Positions 30,455 through 39,314 of a DNA stretch of 64,000 nt are shown one piece after another (the first letter of the stretch is position 1; each line of letters opens with the position of its first letter). The translations under genes were made by a program, and so were the position numbers. The notes below the pieces were generated by a model. That model saw nothing but the letters and a program-made list of their open reading frames with translations, had not been told where the DNA came from and made no database searches. Source of the DNA: Rathayibacter sp. VKM Ac-2760 (lineage in GTDB: Bacteria; Actinomycetota; Actinomycetes; Actinomycetales; Microbacteriaceae); contig NZ_CP047173.1 of NCBI RefSeq assembly GCF_009834185.1, forward strand, positions 4,216,001-4,280,000. Reading direction: 5' to 3'.

Positions 30455-32344
30455 TCAGAGCGCGGGTGTCCAGATGCGCATCGTGGAGGGGCCGCGGTTC
30501 GCCCAGCGGTAGTAGGGGTGCAGCTCCGCCGTGAAGCGCTCGCCGAGCTCCGCCGGCACGGAGTAGGGCCACGCGGACGCCGGGGCGTCGCGGCGCACGA
30601 GCGCCACCCGGGCGCCGTCGCCGACAGCGACCGGCTCGACCGACGTGTCCACCGCCACGTGCTCCGTGTCGAGCCCGTCCGGCAGCTCCAGCGACTCCAG
30701 CGCCAGCACGAACGGCCCGCGCTCGACCGCCACCTGGCCGCGCACCGCGTCGATCCGCGGGTGCGGCGTCACGAAGCGCGCCGGCATCGGCAGCGACAGC
30801 CGCACCACGTCGCCGGCCGCGAACGCCCGCCGCACCGTCACCGTCGAGAGCCCCGCGTCCACCGCGAGCCCGTCCAGCAGCGCCGCCCCGCGGGCGAACG
30901 GCGGGATCCGCAGCGTCAGCGCGAACTCCGCGTCCGCGAGGATCCGCACCGCGATCTCCCCGTCCGCCGGGTACTCGGTCGACACCTCCAGGGACACCGC
31001 GCCCGTCGTCACCCGGTACGCGCCGTACTGGTGCAGCTGCACCCCCTCGTCCGTCGCCGTCGCGAAGCTCAGCTCGACGCTCGCGAGCGTCCGCGCCACG
31101 TTGGTCGGGCAGCAGGACACCCAGAACCAGGGCGCGCGGAGGCTCGACTGCGCGCGGTCGGTCTCGACGGTCTCGTCCGGCGCGACCCCGTCGACCCGCT
31201 GCTGCAGCGTGTTCGTGTAGAAGAACGCGCGCCCGTCCTCCCGCGTCGAGGGCAGCACCGCGTTCAGCAGCGTCCGCTCCATCAGGTCCGCGTGGGCCGT
31301 GTCGTCCGAGCGCAGCAGCAGCCGCCACGACAGCATGTTCGACGCGATCGCCGCGCAGGTCTCCGCGTAGGCGCGGTCCGGCGGCAGCTCGTAGTCGGCG
31401 CCGAACGCCTCGTCCTGGTGGTGCGAGCCCACCCCGCCGGTGACGTAGGTGCGGCGCGCGACCGTCGCGGCCCACTGCCGCCCGACGGCCGCCTCCAGCT
31501 CCGCGTCCCCGGTCTCGACGGCGACGTCGAGCGCCCCCGCCGAGAGGTACAGCGCCCGCACCGCGTGGCCGCGCAGCACCTCCGCCGAGCGCACCGGCAC
31601 GTCGTCCTGGAAGTACTCCGGCCCGAACGGGATCGCGCCGAGCGTGCCCGTGCCGCGCCGCTCCACGAACAGCCGCGCCTGCTCCAGGTAGCGCCCGTCC
31701 CCGGTGGCCCGGGCGAGCTCGGCGAGTGCCGGCTCGATCTCGGGGTGCCCGCAGACCGCGGCGCGCCCCTCCGCCCCGAACACCTCGATCACGTGGTCGG
31801 CCAGCCGCCGCGCGACGGCCGGCAGCAGGTCGTCGTGCCCGGTGCGCAGCCGCGCCACGGCCGCCTGGATCAGGTGACCGAAGCAGTACAGCTCGTGCCC
31901 CCACTCCAGATTCGAGTAGCGCGCCGGCTGGCCCGGGCGGCCGAAGCTCGTGTGCAGGTAGCCGTCCTCCTCCTGGGCGCCGGCGACCCGCAGCACCAGC
32001 GCCTCGTACTGCGCAGCGAGCTCCGGGTCGTCGGAGCGGCCGAGCTCCCAGGCCATCGCCTCGAGCAGCTTGTAGACCTCGGAGTCGACGAACTCGATGC
32101 CCGCGTGCCGGTCGCCGCCGGACGCGGAGGAGAGCGTCCCCGCCGCCGCGCGGTCGAAGTTGCCGGCCCAGCCGACCCGCTCGATCCAGCTCAGGCAGTG
32201 GCCGATCACGGCGTCCGCGCCGAGCCGCTGGTAGTGCTGCCAGAAGCCGCCGGTGAGGCGGATCTCGTCCTGGCGGAGCGGCCGGAGCACGCCGGCGGTC
32301 GGGGCGACGGGTCCGCCGAGGGCGACGGTGGTGGTCAGGGTCAC
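30455..32344 (-). CDS. GH127 beta-L-arabinofuranosidase-like glycosidase
   Basis: Cytoplasmic glycosidase of 629 aa in the GH127 (formerly DUF1680) family, which removes beta-L-arabinofuranosyl residues. The zinc/thiolate site can be placed from the characterised Bifidobacterium enzyme: Glu328 and Cys330 in YAETCAAIA, and Cys411-Cys412 in WVSCCPTNVAR, one of which is the nucleophile. The alpha/alpha-barrel landmark DGYLHTSF is also present. The GTG at 32344 follows TAGGAG. It is the last gene of an ABC-importer operon, so it acts on imported arabinosides, perhaps from hydroxyproline-rich plant glycoproteins (inference). Confidence 0.88.
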   Translation of the reverse strand: MTLTTTVALGGPVAPTAGVLRPLRQDEIRLTGGFWQHYQRLGADAVIGHCLSWIERVGWAGNFDRAAAGTLSSASGGDRHAGIEFVDSEVYKLLEAMAWELGRSDDPELAAQYEALVLRVAGAQEEDGYLHTSFGRPGQPARYSNLEWGHELYCFGHLIQAAVARLRTGHDDLLPAVARRLADHVIEVFGAEGRAAVCGHPEIEPALAELARATGDGRYLEQARLFVERRGTGTLGAIPFGPEYFQDDVPVRSAEVLRGHAVRALYLSAGALDVAVETGDAELEAAVGRQWAATVARRTYVTGGVGSHHQDEAFGADYELPPDRAYAETCAAIASNMLSWRLLLRSDDTAHADLMERTLLNAVLPSTREDGRAFFYTNTLQQRVDGVAPDETVETDRAQSSLRAPWFWVSCCPTNVARTLASVELSFATATDEGVQLHQYGAYRVTTGAVSLEVSTEYPADGEIAVRILADAEFALTLRIPPFARGAALLDGLAVDAGLSTVTVRRAFAAGDVVRLSLPMPARFVTPHPRIDAVRGQVAVERGPFVLALESLELPDGLDTEHVAVDTSVEPVAVGDGARVALVRRDAPASAWPYSVPAELGERFTAELHPYYRWANRGPSTMRIWTPAL

Positions 32345-32369
32345 GGGGTCTCCTAGGGGAGGAAGAGGG

Positions 32370-33188
32370 TCAGTCCTTGACGGCACCGGCGGTGACACCC
32401 GCCGAGACGTACCGCTGGGCGACGACGAGGAGGACGGCGGCCGGGATGGACGCGACCACGGCGGTCGCCATGATCGAGTTCCACTCCTGGTTGTTGTTGC
32501 CGATGTACTTGTAGATGCCGAGCGTGATCGGCTGGAGCTTCCCGCCGCTGTCGAGGGTCGACGCGAAGACGAAGTCCGACCAGGCCCAGAGGAACGCGAA
32601 GAGCGAGACGGTCACGACGGAGTTGCGGCTGATCGGCATGATCACCGAGGTGAACGTGCGCCACGCGCTCGCGCCGTCCATCCGCGCCGCCTGGGTCAGC
32701 TCGTCGGGGATGCCGGACATGAACGCGGTGAAGATCAGCACGCCGAACGGCACCGCGATGGTCGAGTCGGCCACGATCAGCCCGGGGATCGAGTTCAGCA
32801 GCCCGAGGTTGAGGTAGATGGCGTAGAAGCCCATCGCCATGATGATCGCCGGGATCATCTGCGCGATCAGGAGGACGAACGAGAGCCCCTGCCCGCCGCG
32901 CGGCCGCAGCTTCGCGAGCGAGTACGCGGCCGGAGCGGCGATCGCCACGGTCAGCAGCACCGTGCCGAGCCCGACGATCAGGCTGGTGCCGAGGTAGGGC
33001 AGCTGCTCGCTGACCACGGCCTGGTAACCCGAGAAGGTGGGCGCGAACGGGAACCAGTCCGGCGGATCCTTCCGCATCGAGCCGGTCGGCGTGAGCGAGA
33101 CGTTGATCATCCAGTAGACCGGGAACAGCATCACCGCGGTGAGCAGCACGCCCACGAGCGTCAGCCACCAGGGCCGCCGGGCGCTCAT
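32370..33188 (-). CDS. Carbohydrate ABC transporter permease (MalG type), arabinoside locus
   Basis: Inner-membrane permease of 272 aa with six hydrophobic segments. The EAA-type loop is DELTQAARMDGASAWRTFTS, in which the Glu-Ala-Ala is Gln-Ala-Ala. ATG 33188 overlaps the upstream permease stop (ATGA). It lies 25 bp before the GH127 gene. The substrate is inferred from GH127. Confidence 0.9.
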   Translation of the reverse strand: MSARRPWWLTLVGVLLTAVMLFPVYWMINVSLTPTGSMRKDPPDWFPFAPTFSGYQAVVSEQLPYLGTSLIVGLGTVLLTVAIAAPAAYSLAKLRPRGGQGLSFVLLIAQMIPAIIMAMGFYAIYLNLGLLNSIPGLIVADSTIAVPFGVLIFTAFMSGIPDELTQAARMDGASAWRTFTSVIMPISRNSVVTVSLFAFLWAWSDFVFASTLDSGGKLQPITLGIYKYIGNNNQEWNSIMATAVVASIPAAVLLVVAQRYVSAGVTAGAVKD

Positions 33189-34159
33189 GCGTCGGCCTGC
33201 TTGCGCTGGACGCGGATGTAGACGAGGCCGAAGACCAGGGCGAGGATGATCAGCAGATTGCCGACCGCCGCCGCCGGACCGAAGTCGGGCAGCATCGAGC
33301 CGAAGCCGAGCTGATAGGTCCAGGTCGCCAGGGTCGTCGACGAGTCGGCCGGCCCGCCCTTCGTCATGATCCAGATGATGTCGAACACCTTCAGCGTGTA
33401 GACGAGGCCGAGCAGGATCGTGATCGCCGAGACCGGTCGCAGCAGCGGCAGCGTGATCCGCCAGAACTGCTGCGCGCCGGTCGCGCCGTCGAGCGAGGCC
33501 GCCTCGTAGAGGTCCTGCGAGATGTTCTGCAGCCCGGAGTAGAGGATCACCAGGTTGAACGGGATGCCGATCCAGATGTTGGCGATCAGCACCGCGATCA
33601 GCGAGGTCGCCGGCGAGGTCAGCCAGTTGATCTGCCCGATCCCGAAGGACTCGAGGAACGCGTTGACGATCCCGGAGTCGCTGTTGAGCATCCACGACCA
33701 GGTCGACGCCGAGACGATGAGCGGCAGCAGCCACGGCACCAGGAACAGCGCCCGCAGCGTGCTCGCGAGCGGGAAGCGCCGGTAGAAGAAGACCGCGAGC
33801 GCCAGTCCCAGCGTGAACTGGAAGGCGATCGACACCCCGGTGAACACCGCCGTGTGCAGCAGGGCAGGGCCGAACGTCGCGTCCTGGAAGACCTGCACGT
33901 AGTTGTCGAACCAGACGAACGGGGCGTTGCCCTGCACGAAGGAGCGGACCGTGTAGTCCTTCAGGCTCAGCTCGAGGTTGCGGTAGAGCGGGAAGGCGTA
34001 GAAGACGAGCAGGTAGACGACGAGCGGGACGAGGAACGCCCACGCGGCGAGCTGCCCGCCCGGCCGCCGCCGCCGCCTCGGCGCCGGGGCCGCGACGGGC
34101 GCGACCCCGGGCGCGGCCTCGCGGCGCAGCAGCCGCGCCGTCTCGGTCGCGGTCGTCAT
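33185..34159 (-). CDS. Carbohydrate ABC transporter permease (MalF type), arabinoside locus
   Basis: First permease of the arabinoside importer (324 aa). A basic, Pro/Ala-rich N-terminal cytoplasmic stretch (residues 1-36) precedes six membrane segments. The ATPase-docking loop is QDLYEAASLDGATGAQQFWR. ATG 34159 is preceded by GGGGGAAGG. The binding-protein gene lies 215 bp upstream, with a palindromic element in the gap. Confidence 0.9.
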   Translation of the reverse strand: MTTATETARLLRREAAPGVAPVAAPAPRRRRRPGGQLAAWAFLVPLVVYLLVFYAFPLYRNLELSLKDYTVRSFVQGNAPFVWFDNYVQVFQDATFGPALLHTAVFTGVSIAFQFTLGLALAVFFYRRFPLASTLRALFLVPWLLPLIVSASTWSWMLNSDSGIVNAFLESFGIGQINWLTSPATSLIAVLIANIWIGIPFNLVILYSGLQNISQDLYEAASLDGATGAQQFWRITLPLLRPVSAITILLGLVYTLKVFDIIWIMTKGGPADSSTTLATWTYQLGFGSMLPDFGPAAAVGNLLIILALVFGLVYIRVQRKQADA

Positions 34160-34194
34160 GACGCCTTCCCCCTGCCGGTCGAGCGGCCCCGCCC

Positions 34195-34356
34195 CCTGCT
34201 GGTCGAGTAGCCCCACAGGGGCGTATCGAGACCCACCGTGCTCAGCACGTCGGGCCTGCAGACCACCCCTCTGACGCCGGCGGATCTCGATACGCCCGCT
34301 CCGCGGCCTACTCGATCAGCAGGGTCGCCCGCTCCGCGGGCTACTCGCTCAGCAAG
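34195..34356. repeat. Compound palindromic element inside an operon, plus an extra right half
   Basis: The full copy runs 34195-34322 (CCTGCTGGTCGAGTAGCCCC...CTACTCGATCAGCAG). A partial right half follows at 34327-34356. Unlike most copies it lies inside an operon, between the binding-protein gene and the first permease gene, where its hairpins could stabilise or attenuate the message. Confidence 0.85.
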
Positions 34357-34373
34357 GGCGCCCACACCACTCA

Positions 34374-35624
34374 TCACTTCGTCGCGGCCGCCGCCGCCGA
34401 CTGCGCCGCCTTCAGCGCGTCCTCGGGCGACTGCGACCCGCTCAGCGCGGTCTGCACCGCCGACCACAGCTGCTCCGAGATCTTCGGGTACTTCGTCCCG
34501 AGGTCGTCCGAGGTGCGGCCCTTCGCGGCCTGCACGGCCTCGACCCAGGGCTCGAGGTCGGTGTTCCCGGCGACCTGCGCCTCCTGCGCGGCGGCCGTCG
34601 GCGCGATGTAGGACAGCGTGTTGTCCGTGGTCACCAGGTTGTCCGTCGAGGTGAGGCACTCGGCGATCGCCGTCGACGTCTCGTAGCGCGCCTCGTCCTT
34701 CTGCACGGGCAGGGTGAGGAACTCGCCGCCGGTCGGCGCGGGGGCCGAGCCGCCGTCCTTCGCCGGGATGGTGAGGATGCCGTAGTCGATGCCCGAGGCC
34801 TTCGCGTTGGCCAGCTGCCAGGTGCCGTTCTCGCCGAACGCGTACTCGCCGGTCTCGAACTCCTGCCAGCTGGTGGTCTGCGTGTTGCCGATCACGGAGT
34901 TGGGCGCGTAGCCCTTCTCCAGCCAGTCGGTCCAGAGCGAGACCGCGTCCACGGCGTCGGCCGAGTCGAGCTCGGTCAGCTCGGCGCCGGAGCCCCAGAA
35001 CCAGGGCAGGAACTGGAAGCTGCCCTCCTCGGTGCCGATGCCCGAGAAGGTGATGCCCTTGCCGCCCGAGGCGGTGACCTTCTCCAGCGCCGCGGTGAGG
35101 CTCGCCCAGTCGGTGATCGAGGCGACGTCGACGCCGGCCGTCGCCAGCACGGTCTTGTTGTAGTAGAGCGCGAGCGTGTTCGCGCCGATCGGGACGCCGA
35201 AGGTGTCGCCGCCGACCTCGCCCGCGGCCAGGATGTTCGCGTCGATGTCGCCGGTCGCGAGGCCGTTCTCGGCGGTGGTGGTCAGGATGCCCGACTCGGC
35301 CAGCGTGGAGACGACGGGGTTGTCGACGAGCAGGATGTCGGGCGAGTTGCCCTGCTGCCCGGCGAGGAGCGCCTTGTTGGTGAGGTCGGTGGTGTCGTAG
35401 CCGGTGCGCTCGACGGTCACGCCGGCCTCCGTGCCGCAGGAGTCGATGAGCTTCGCCCAGTCGGACGACTCGTCGAACTGCGGGTACGGGTCCCAGAACG
35501 TGTACGTGCCGCCGGCCGCGGAGGTGGAGTCGCCTCCCGAGCCTCCTGCGCAGCCGGTGAGGGCCGCTGCGGCGGTCCCGAGCAGGACGGCGGCGGCGAG
35601 GCCCCGAGCGTGCTTCCTCTTCAT
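34374..35624 (-). CDS. Extracellular sugar-binding lipoprotein, arabinoside locus
   Basis: CUT1-type binding protein of 416 aa. The lipoprotein signal is AAAALTGCAGG with Cys25, followed by a Gly/Ser-rich linker and the SBP_bac_1 fold (YTFWDPYPQFDESSDWAKLI; SPDILLVDNPVV). ATG 35624 has GAAGGGAA upstream. It is the promoter-proximal gene of the operon with the two permeases and GH127. A LacI-type regulator gene is divergent. Confidence 0.88.
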   Translation of the reverse strand: MKRKHARGLAAAVLLGTAAAALTGCAGGSGGDSTSAAGGTYTFWDPYPQFDESSDWAKLIDSCGTEAGVTVERTGYDTTDLTNKALLAGQQGNSPDILLVDNPVVSTLAESGILTTTAENGLATGDIDANILAAGEVGGDTFGVPIGANTLALYYNKTVLATAGVDVASITDWASLTAALEKVTASGGKGITFSGIGTEEGSFQFLPWFWGSGAELTELDSADAVDAVSLWTDWLEKGYAPNSVIGNTQTTSWQEFETGEYAFGENGTWQLANAKASGIDYGILTIPAKDGGSAPAPTGGEFLTLPVQKDEARYETSTAIAECLTSTDNLVTTDNTLSYIAPTAAAQEAQVAGNTDLEPWVEAVQAAKGRTSDDLGTKYPKISEQLWSAVQTALSGSQSPEDALKAAQSAAAAATK

Positions 35625-35687
35625 CGCGGATGTTCCCTTCGTCGTTGACGGGTGGTGGTCCCTCGGCTCCGGCGCTGCTGCCGGACC

Positions 35688-35738
35688 GAAACTACTTTCT
35701 GCGGGTTCACGGTAGACAGGGCGCGGAGCCGGAGTCAA
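35688..35738 (-). promoter_or_regulatory. Promoter and LacI-type operator of the arabinoside operon
   Basis: On the minus strand, TTGACT (complement of 35733-35738) and TACCGT (complement of 35709-35714) are separated by 18 bp. Just downstream lies GAAACTACTTTC (35688-35699), a palindrome with GAAA/TTTC arms where a repressor would block transcription. The divergent LacI protein is the likely ligand-responsive binder. Confidence 0.5.
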
Positions 35739-35773
35739 GAGCGGGCGCGTTTTCGGTGTTTTCGGTTCGCGCG

Positions 35774-36841
35774 ATGCTGTGCGAGGATCGACCCGGGCGC
35801 ACCGGCGTCCCGAGGAAGGGGGACGTCATCGCGCCGCGCAAGCCCACGGGCACCATCACGCTGACCGACGTCGCCCGCGAGGCCGGCGTCTCGATCGCCA
35901 CCGCCTCCAAGGCCCTCAACGGCCGCGACCAGGTGCGCGCCGAGACCCGTCAGCGGGTGCTCGACGCCGCCGCCGCGCTCTCGTTCACGCCGAACCCGTT
36001 CGCCCAGGCCCTCAACTCGCGCCGCACCGGCACGATCGGGATGCTCACCAACGACCTCGACAACCGCTTCGTGCTGCCGGTGCTTCTCGGCGCCGAGGAC
36101 GCGTTCGGAGCCGGATCCACCTCGGTGTTCCTCTGCGACGCCCGCGGCGACTCGATCCGCGAGCAGCACCACATCAAGAACCTGCTGGCCAAGCGCGTCG
36201 ACGGGATCGTCGTGCTCGGCCGGACGACGAACCCCCGCCCGTCGATCACCGCGACGATCCCCGTCCCCGTGGTCTACGCCTACGCGCCCTCGGAGGACGA
36301 GCGCGACTCCTCGTTCACCCCCGACAACACGCTCGCCGGCGTGCTCGCCGCGCGCCACCTGATCGAGCGCGGGCGCACGCGGATCGCGCTGATCAACGGC
36401 GAGCCGAGCTACACCGCCGCGCACGACCGCGCCCGCGGCGTCGAGCGCGCCCTCATCGAGGCCGGGCTGCCGCTGGTCGGCGGCGACGTGCTCTACGGCC
36501 AGTGGTCGGAGAGCTGGGGGCGGCAGTGCGCGGAGTCGCTGCTCGCCGCGCATCCGGACCTCGACGCGATCGTCTGCGCGAGCGACCAGATCGCCCGCGG
36601 CGCCCTCGACCACCTGCGCGAGAGCGGCCGCTCCGTGCCCCGCGACGTCGCCGTCGTCGGCTTCGACAACTGGGACCTGCTCGTCGAGGCCGCCCGCCCC
36701 CCGCTCACCAGCATCGACATGCAGCTCGAGACCCTCGGCCGCGCCGCCGCCGAGGAGCTCTCGCACGCCATCCACGGCCGCGCGACGGCGGGCGTCCGCT
36801 CGATGCCGGTGCGCCTGGTGCCGCGGGAGTCCTCCGGCTGA
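35774..36841 (+). CDS. LacI-family transcriptional regulator, arabinoside locus
   Basis: Repressor of about 340-355 aa. The HTH (ITLTDVAREAGVSIATASKA, followed by LNGRDQVRAE) is intact, as is the periplasmic-binding-like core (ERGRTRIALINGEPSYTAAH; AIVCASDQIARGALDHLRES; VAVVGFDNWDLL). The start is uncertain. ATG 35774 has no ribosome site and gives an unusual 28-residue extension before the HTH. A strong AGGAAGGGGG at 35813-35822 instead sits upstream of a non-standard ATC codon at 35828. It is divergent from the arabinoside operon, which it probably represses. Confidence 0.85.
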   Translation: MLCEDRPGRTGVPRKGDVIAPRKPTGTITLTDVAREAGVSIATASKALNGRDQVRAETRQRVLDAAAALSFTPNPFAQALNSRRTGTIGMLTNDLDNRFVLPVLLGAEDAFGAGSTSVFLCDARGDSIREQHHIKNLLAKRVDGIVVLGRTTNPRPSITATIPVPVVYAYAPSEDERDSSFTPDNTLAGVLAARHLIERGRTRIALINGEPSYTAAHDRARGVERALIEAGLPLVGGDVLYGQWSESWGRQCAESLLAAHPDLDAIVCASDQIARGALDHLRESGRSVPRDVAVVGFDNWDLLVEAARPPLTSIDMQLETLGRAAAEELSHAIHGRATAGVRSMPVRLVPRESSG

Positions 36842-36845
36842 CGCG

Positions 36846-36936
36846 GGGTCTCGATACGCCGCGTCCCGCGGCTACTCGACCAGCAGGCAGGGACGCCGGT
36901 CGCGCAGCCCGCGCAGCGGGCGTATCGAGACCCCCC
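36846..36936. repeat. Compound palindromic element, halves in swapped order
   Basis: A right half (GGGTCTCGATACGCCGCGTC...GACCAGCAGG) is followed by a left half (GCGCAGCGGGCGTATCGAGACC), the reverse of the usual order. It lies between the convergent LacI and GH32 genes and looks like a rearranged remnant. Confidence 0.7.
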
Positions 36937-37041
36937 TCCACCCGAAGCGCCGGCGACAGCGGGCCCCTCCGACCAGCAGCCGGAGGCACGCACCCGCCCC
37001 TTCCTCGCAGCGGAGACGCGACGCGGCGCCGGGAGCCCGCC

Positions 37042-38391
37042 TCAGTCGAAGGCCGTGACCGCCAGCGACTCGATCGCCGCGAGTCCGCCCGCCGAGAAGA
37101 CCGAGACGCCGCGGTCCTCCTCCCCGGGGAAGATCTGCTCGGTCAGCACGAGCGCGCCGTCGGCCGCGAACACCTCGATCGACGAGGCGTCGACCCAGAT
37201 CGACAGCGCGACCGCGTCGCCTCCGGCGAGTGGCGCCCGCGAGCACGACGCGAACGAGGGCGAGAACCCGGTGCTGCCCGACGCCCCCCGGTCGACCGTC
37301 AGCTCCGCGCCGTCCCACGCGACCACGGTCGCCGCGCTGACGCCCTCGCGCAGCCGCAGACCGACGGCGCGCGCCGAGCCGAGCCGCAGCACCGCGTCGA
37401 TCCGATAACAGTCGGCCGCGACCGGCAGCCCGAGCCGCCCGTCGACGGGCGCGTCCAACCGCTCGAGCACGGCGCGACCGCCCCACGGCCCGCCGGCCAC
37501 GCTCTGCCGAAGCACCCCGTCGGCGTCCAGCGACAGTCGGCGCGGCAGCGTCATGCTGCCCCGCCACGGCCCGGTCGGCACCTGGGCCGCGTAGTCCCAG
37601 TTGCTCATCCAGCCGAGCATCACCCGCTCGCCGCCCGGGGCGGAGTCGAAGGTCACGCCCGCGTAGAAGTCCCGCCCTCGGTCGAGCCACCCCCAGCGCT
37701 CGGCGGTGAAGGCCGTGCCGTCGAAGTCGCCGACGAAGTACTGCTGCCCCGATCCGCCCGCCGGCCCCCCGGGATTCAGCGACACGGTGAGCACCCAGCG
37801 GCCGTCGAGCTCGAAGAGGTCGGGGCACTCCCAGATCCCCTCCACCGCGCCTTCGGGCCCGAAGACCGAGAGCGGCCGCCAGTCGTGCAGATCGTCGGAG
37901 GCGAACAGGTGCGCCTCGCGGTGCTGCGCCTCCACCGCGATCATCACCCAGCGGTCGGCGTGCCGGAACACCTTCGGGTCGCGGAAGTCGGACGTGCCGC
38001 GGTCGAGCACGACGCCCTGCTTCGTCCACGAGTAGCCGTCCGGGCTCCAGGCCAGTGCCTGCGCCTGCCCTCGCGACGAGTCGAGCGTGTAGAGCGCGAC
38101 GAGGACCCCGGCGCCGAAGCCCGCGCTCCCGGTCGTGTCGACGACCACCGAGCCCGAGAAGATGGCCTCGTCCTCGCCGTGCAGCAGAGCGACGGAGTGC
38201 TCCTCCCAGGTCACGAGGTCGGCGCTGGAGGCGTGGCCCCAGCTCATGTCGCCCCAGTCGCTGCCGTTCGGGTTGTGCTGGAAGTACAGGTGCCAGCGCC
38301 CGCCGAAGAACACCAGCCCGTTGGGGTCGTTCAGCCAGTTGCGCTCCGGGGTGAAGTGCAGGCGGGGCCGCTGGACGACCGCGGCGGTCAT
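37042..38391 (-). CDS. GH32 beta-fructosidase (levanase/sucrose hydrolase type)
   Basis: Fructan- or sucrose-hydrolysing enzyme of 449 aa. The GH32 triad is present: nucleophile Asp22 in RNWLNDPNGL, stabiliser Asp138 in DFRDPKVF and acid/base Glu188 in GIWECPDLFEL. A C-terminal beta-sandwich of the usual size follows. There is no signal peptide, so it acts on imported sucrose or fructooligosaccharides. Its ATG overlaps the permease stop (ATGA). It is the last gene of an operon controlled by the LacI protein at 41862. Confidence 0.92.
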   Translation of the reverse strand: MTAAVVQRPRLHFTPERNWLNDPNGLVFFGGRWHLYFQHNPNGSDWGDMSWGHASSADLVTWEEHSVALLHGEDEAIFSGSVVVDTTGSAGFGAGVLVALYTLDSSRGQAQALAWSPDGYSWTKQGVVLDRGTSDFRDPKVFRHADRWVMIAVEAQHREAHLFASDDLHDWRPLSVFGPEGAVEGIWECPDLFELDGRWVLTVSLNPGGPAGGSGQQYFVGDFDGTAFTAERWGWLDRGRDFYAGVTFDSAPGGERVMLGWMSNWDYAAQVPTGPWRGSMTLPRRLSLDADGVLRQSVAGGPWGGRAVLERLDAPVDGRLGLPVAADCYRIDAVLRLGSARAVGLRLREGVSAATVVAWDGAELTVDRGASGSTGFSPSFASCSRAPLAGGDAVALSIWVDASSIEVFAADGALVLTEQIFPGEEDRGVSVFSAGGLAAIESLAVTAFD

Positions 38392-39311
38392 CCCTTGACC
38401 CCCGTCGACGCGATCGAGTTGACGAACGAGCGCTGGAAGGCGATGAACAGGGCGACCACCGGCAGCGTGATCATCGAGCAGTAGGCCATGATCTGGCCCC
38501 ACGAGACGTTGAGCTGGAAGAAGTACTGCACCCCGAGCATCACGGGCCGCAGCTCCTCGGTCTGCACGACCATCAGCGGCCAGAGGTAGGAGTTCCAGGC
38601 CGGCAGGAAGGTCAGGATCGCGACGGTCGCGACCGCCGGACCGGCCAGCGGCATGACCACCTTGCGGTAGATGGTGAACCAGCCCGCACCGTCCATCCGG
38701 GCCGCCTCGTCGAGCTCCTTCGGGATCGACTCGAAGTACTGGTGGAAGAGGTAGATCGAGAAGGCGTTCACGATGAACGGGATGATCTGCACCTGATAGG
38801 TGTCCAGCCAGCCCTTCGAGAAGAAGACGCCGAACTGGTCGACACCGAAGTTCGGCAGCTGGTTCACCCACCAGACCAGCGGCAGGGCGAGGGTCTCGAA
38901 CGGGATGATCAGCGTCGCGATGACGACGGTGAGGATGACCCCCTTGCCCGGCACCCGCATCCGCGAGAGGGCGAACGCCGCGAGGCTGTTGATCACGACC
39001 CCGAGGACGACCGTGACGGTGGAGACGCCGATCGAGTTGATCAGGAAGCGCGCCGCCGGCACCCGGTCGAAGACGGCGCCGTAGTTGTCGAAGGAGAGGT
39101 TGCCGACCGGCAGGAACGCCGCGATCGAGCTCAGGTCGCCGAAGATCTGGCGGTCGGGCTTGAGCGAGGAGACCAGCATGAACAGCAGCGGGAAGGTGAA
39201 GACGACGGCGAGCGCGATGCGGGCCGCCCAGCCGTACCAGCCGATCGGGGAGCGCTGCGGCCGCGGTGCGCGCGCGGCGCGGGGGCGGATCAGGGGCTTG
39301 GTGATGGCCAT
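38388..39311 (-). CDS. Carbohydrate ABC transporter permease (MalG type), fructan/sucrose locus
   Basis: Permease of 307 aa with six hydrophobic segments and the docking loop KELDEAARMDGAGWFTIYRK. It starts 3 nt after the upstream permease gene and overlaps the GH32 gene by 4 nt. The substrate, a fructose-containing oligosaccharide, is inferred from GH32. Confidence 0.9.
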   Translation of the reverse strand: MAITKPLIRPRAARAPRPQRSPIGWYGWAARIALAVVFTFPLLFMLVSSLKPDRQIFGDLSSIAAFLPVGNLSFDNYGAVFDRVPAARFLINSIGVSTVTVVLGVVINSLAAFALSRMRVPGKGVILTVVIATLIIPFETLALPLVWWVNQLPNFGVDQFGVFFSKGWLDTYQVQIIPFIVNAFSIYLFHQYFESIPKELDEAARMDGAGWFTIYRKVVMPLAGPAVATVAILTFLPAWNSYLWPLMVVQTEELRPVMLGVQYFFQLNVSWGQIMAYCSMITLPVVALFIAFQRSFVNSIASTGVKG

Positions 39312-39314
39312 GGC

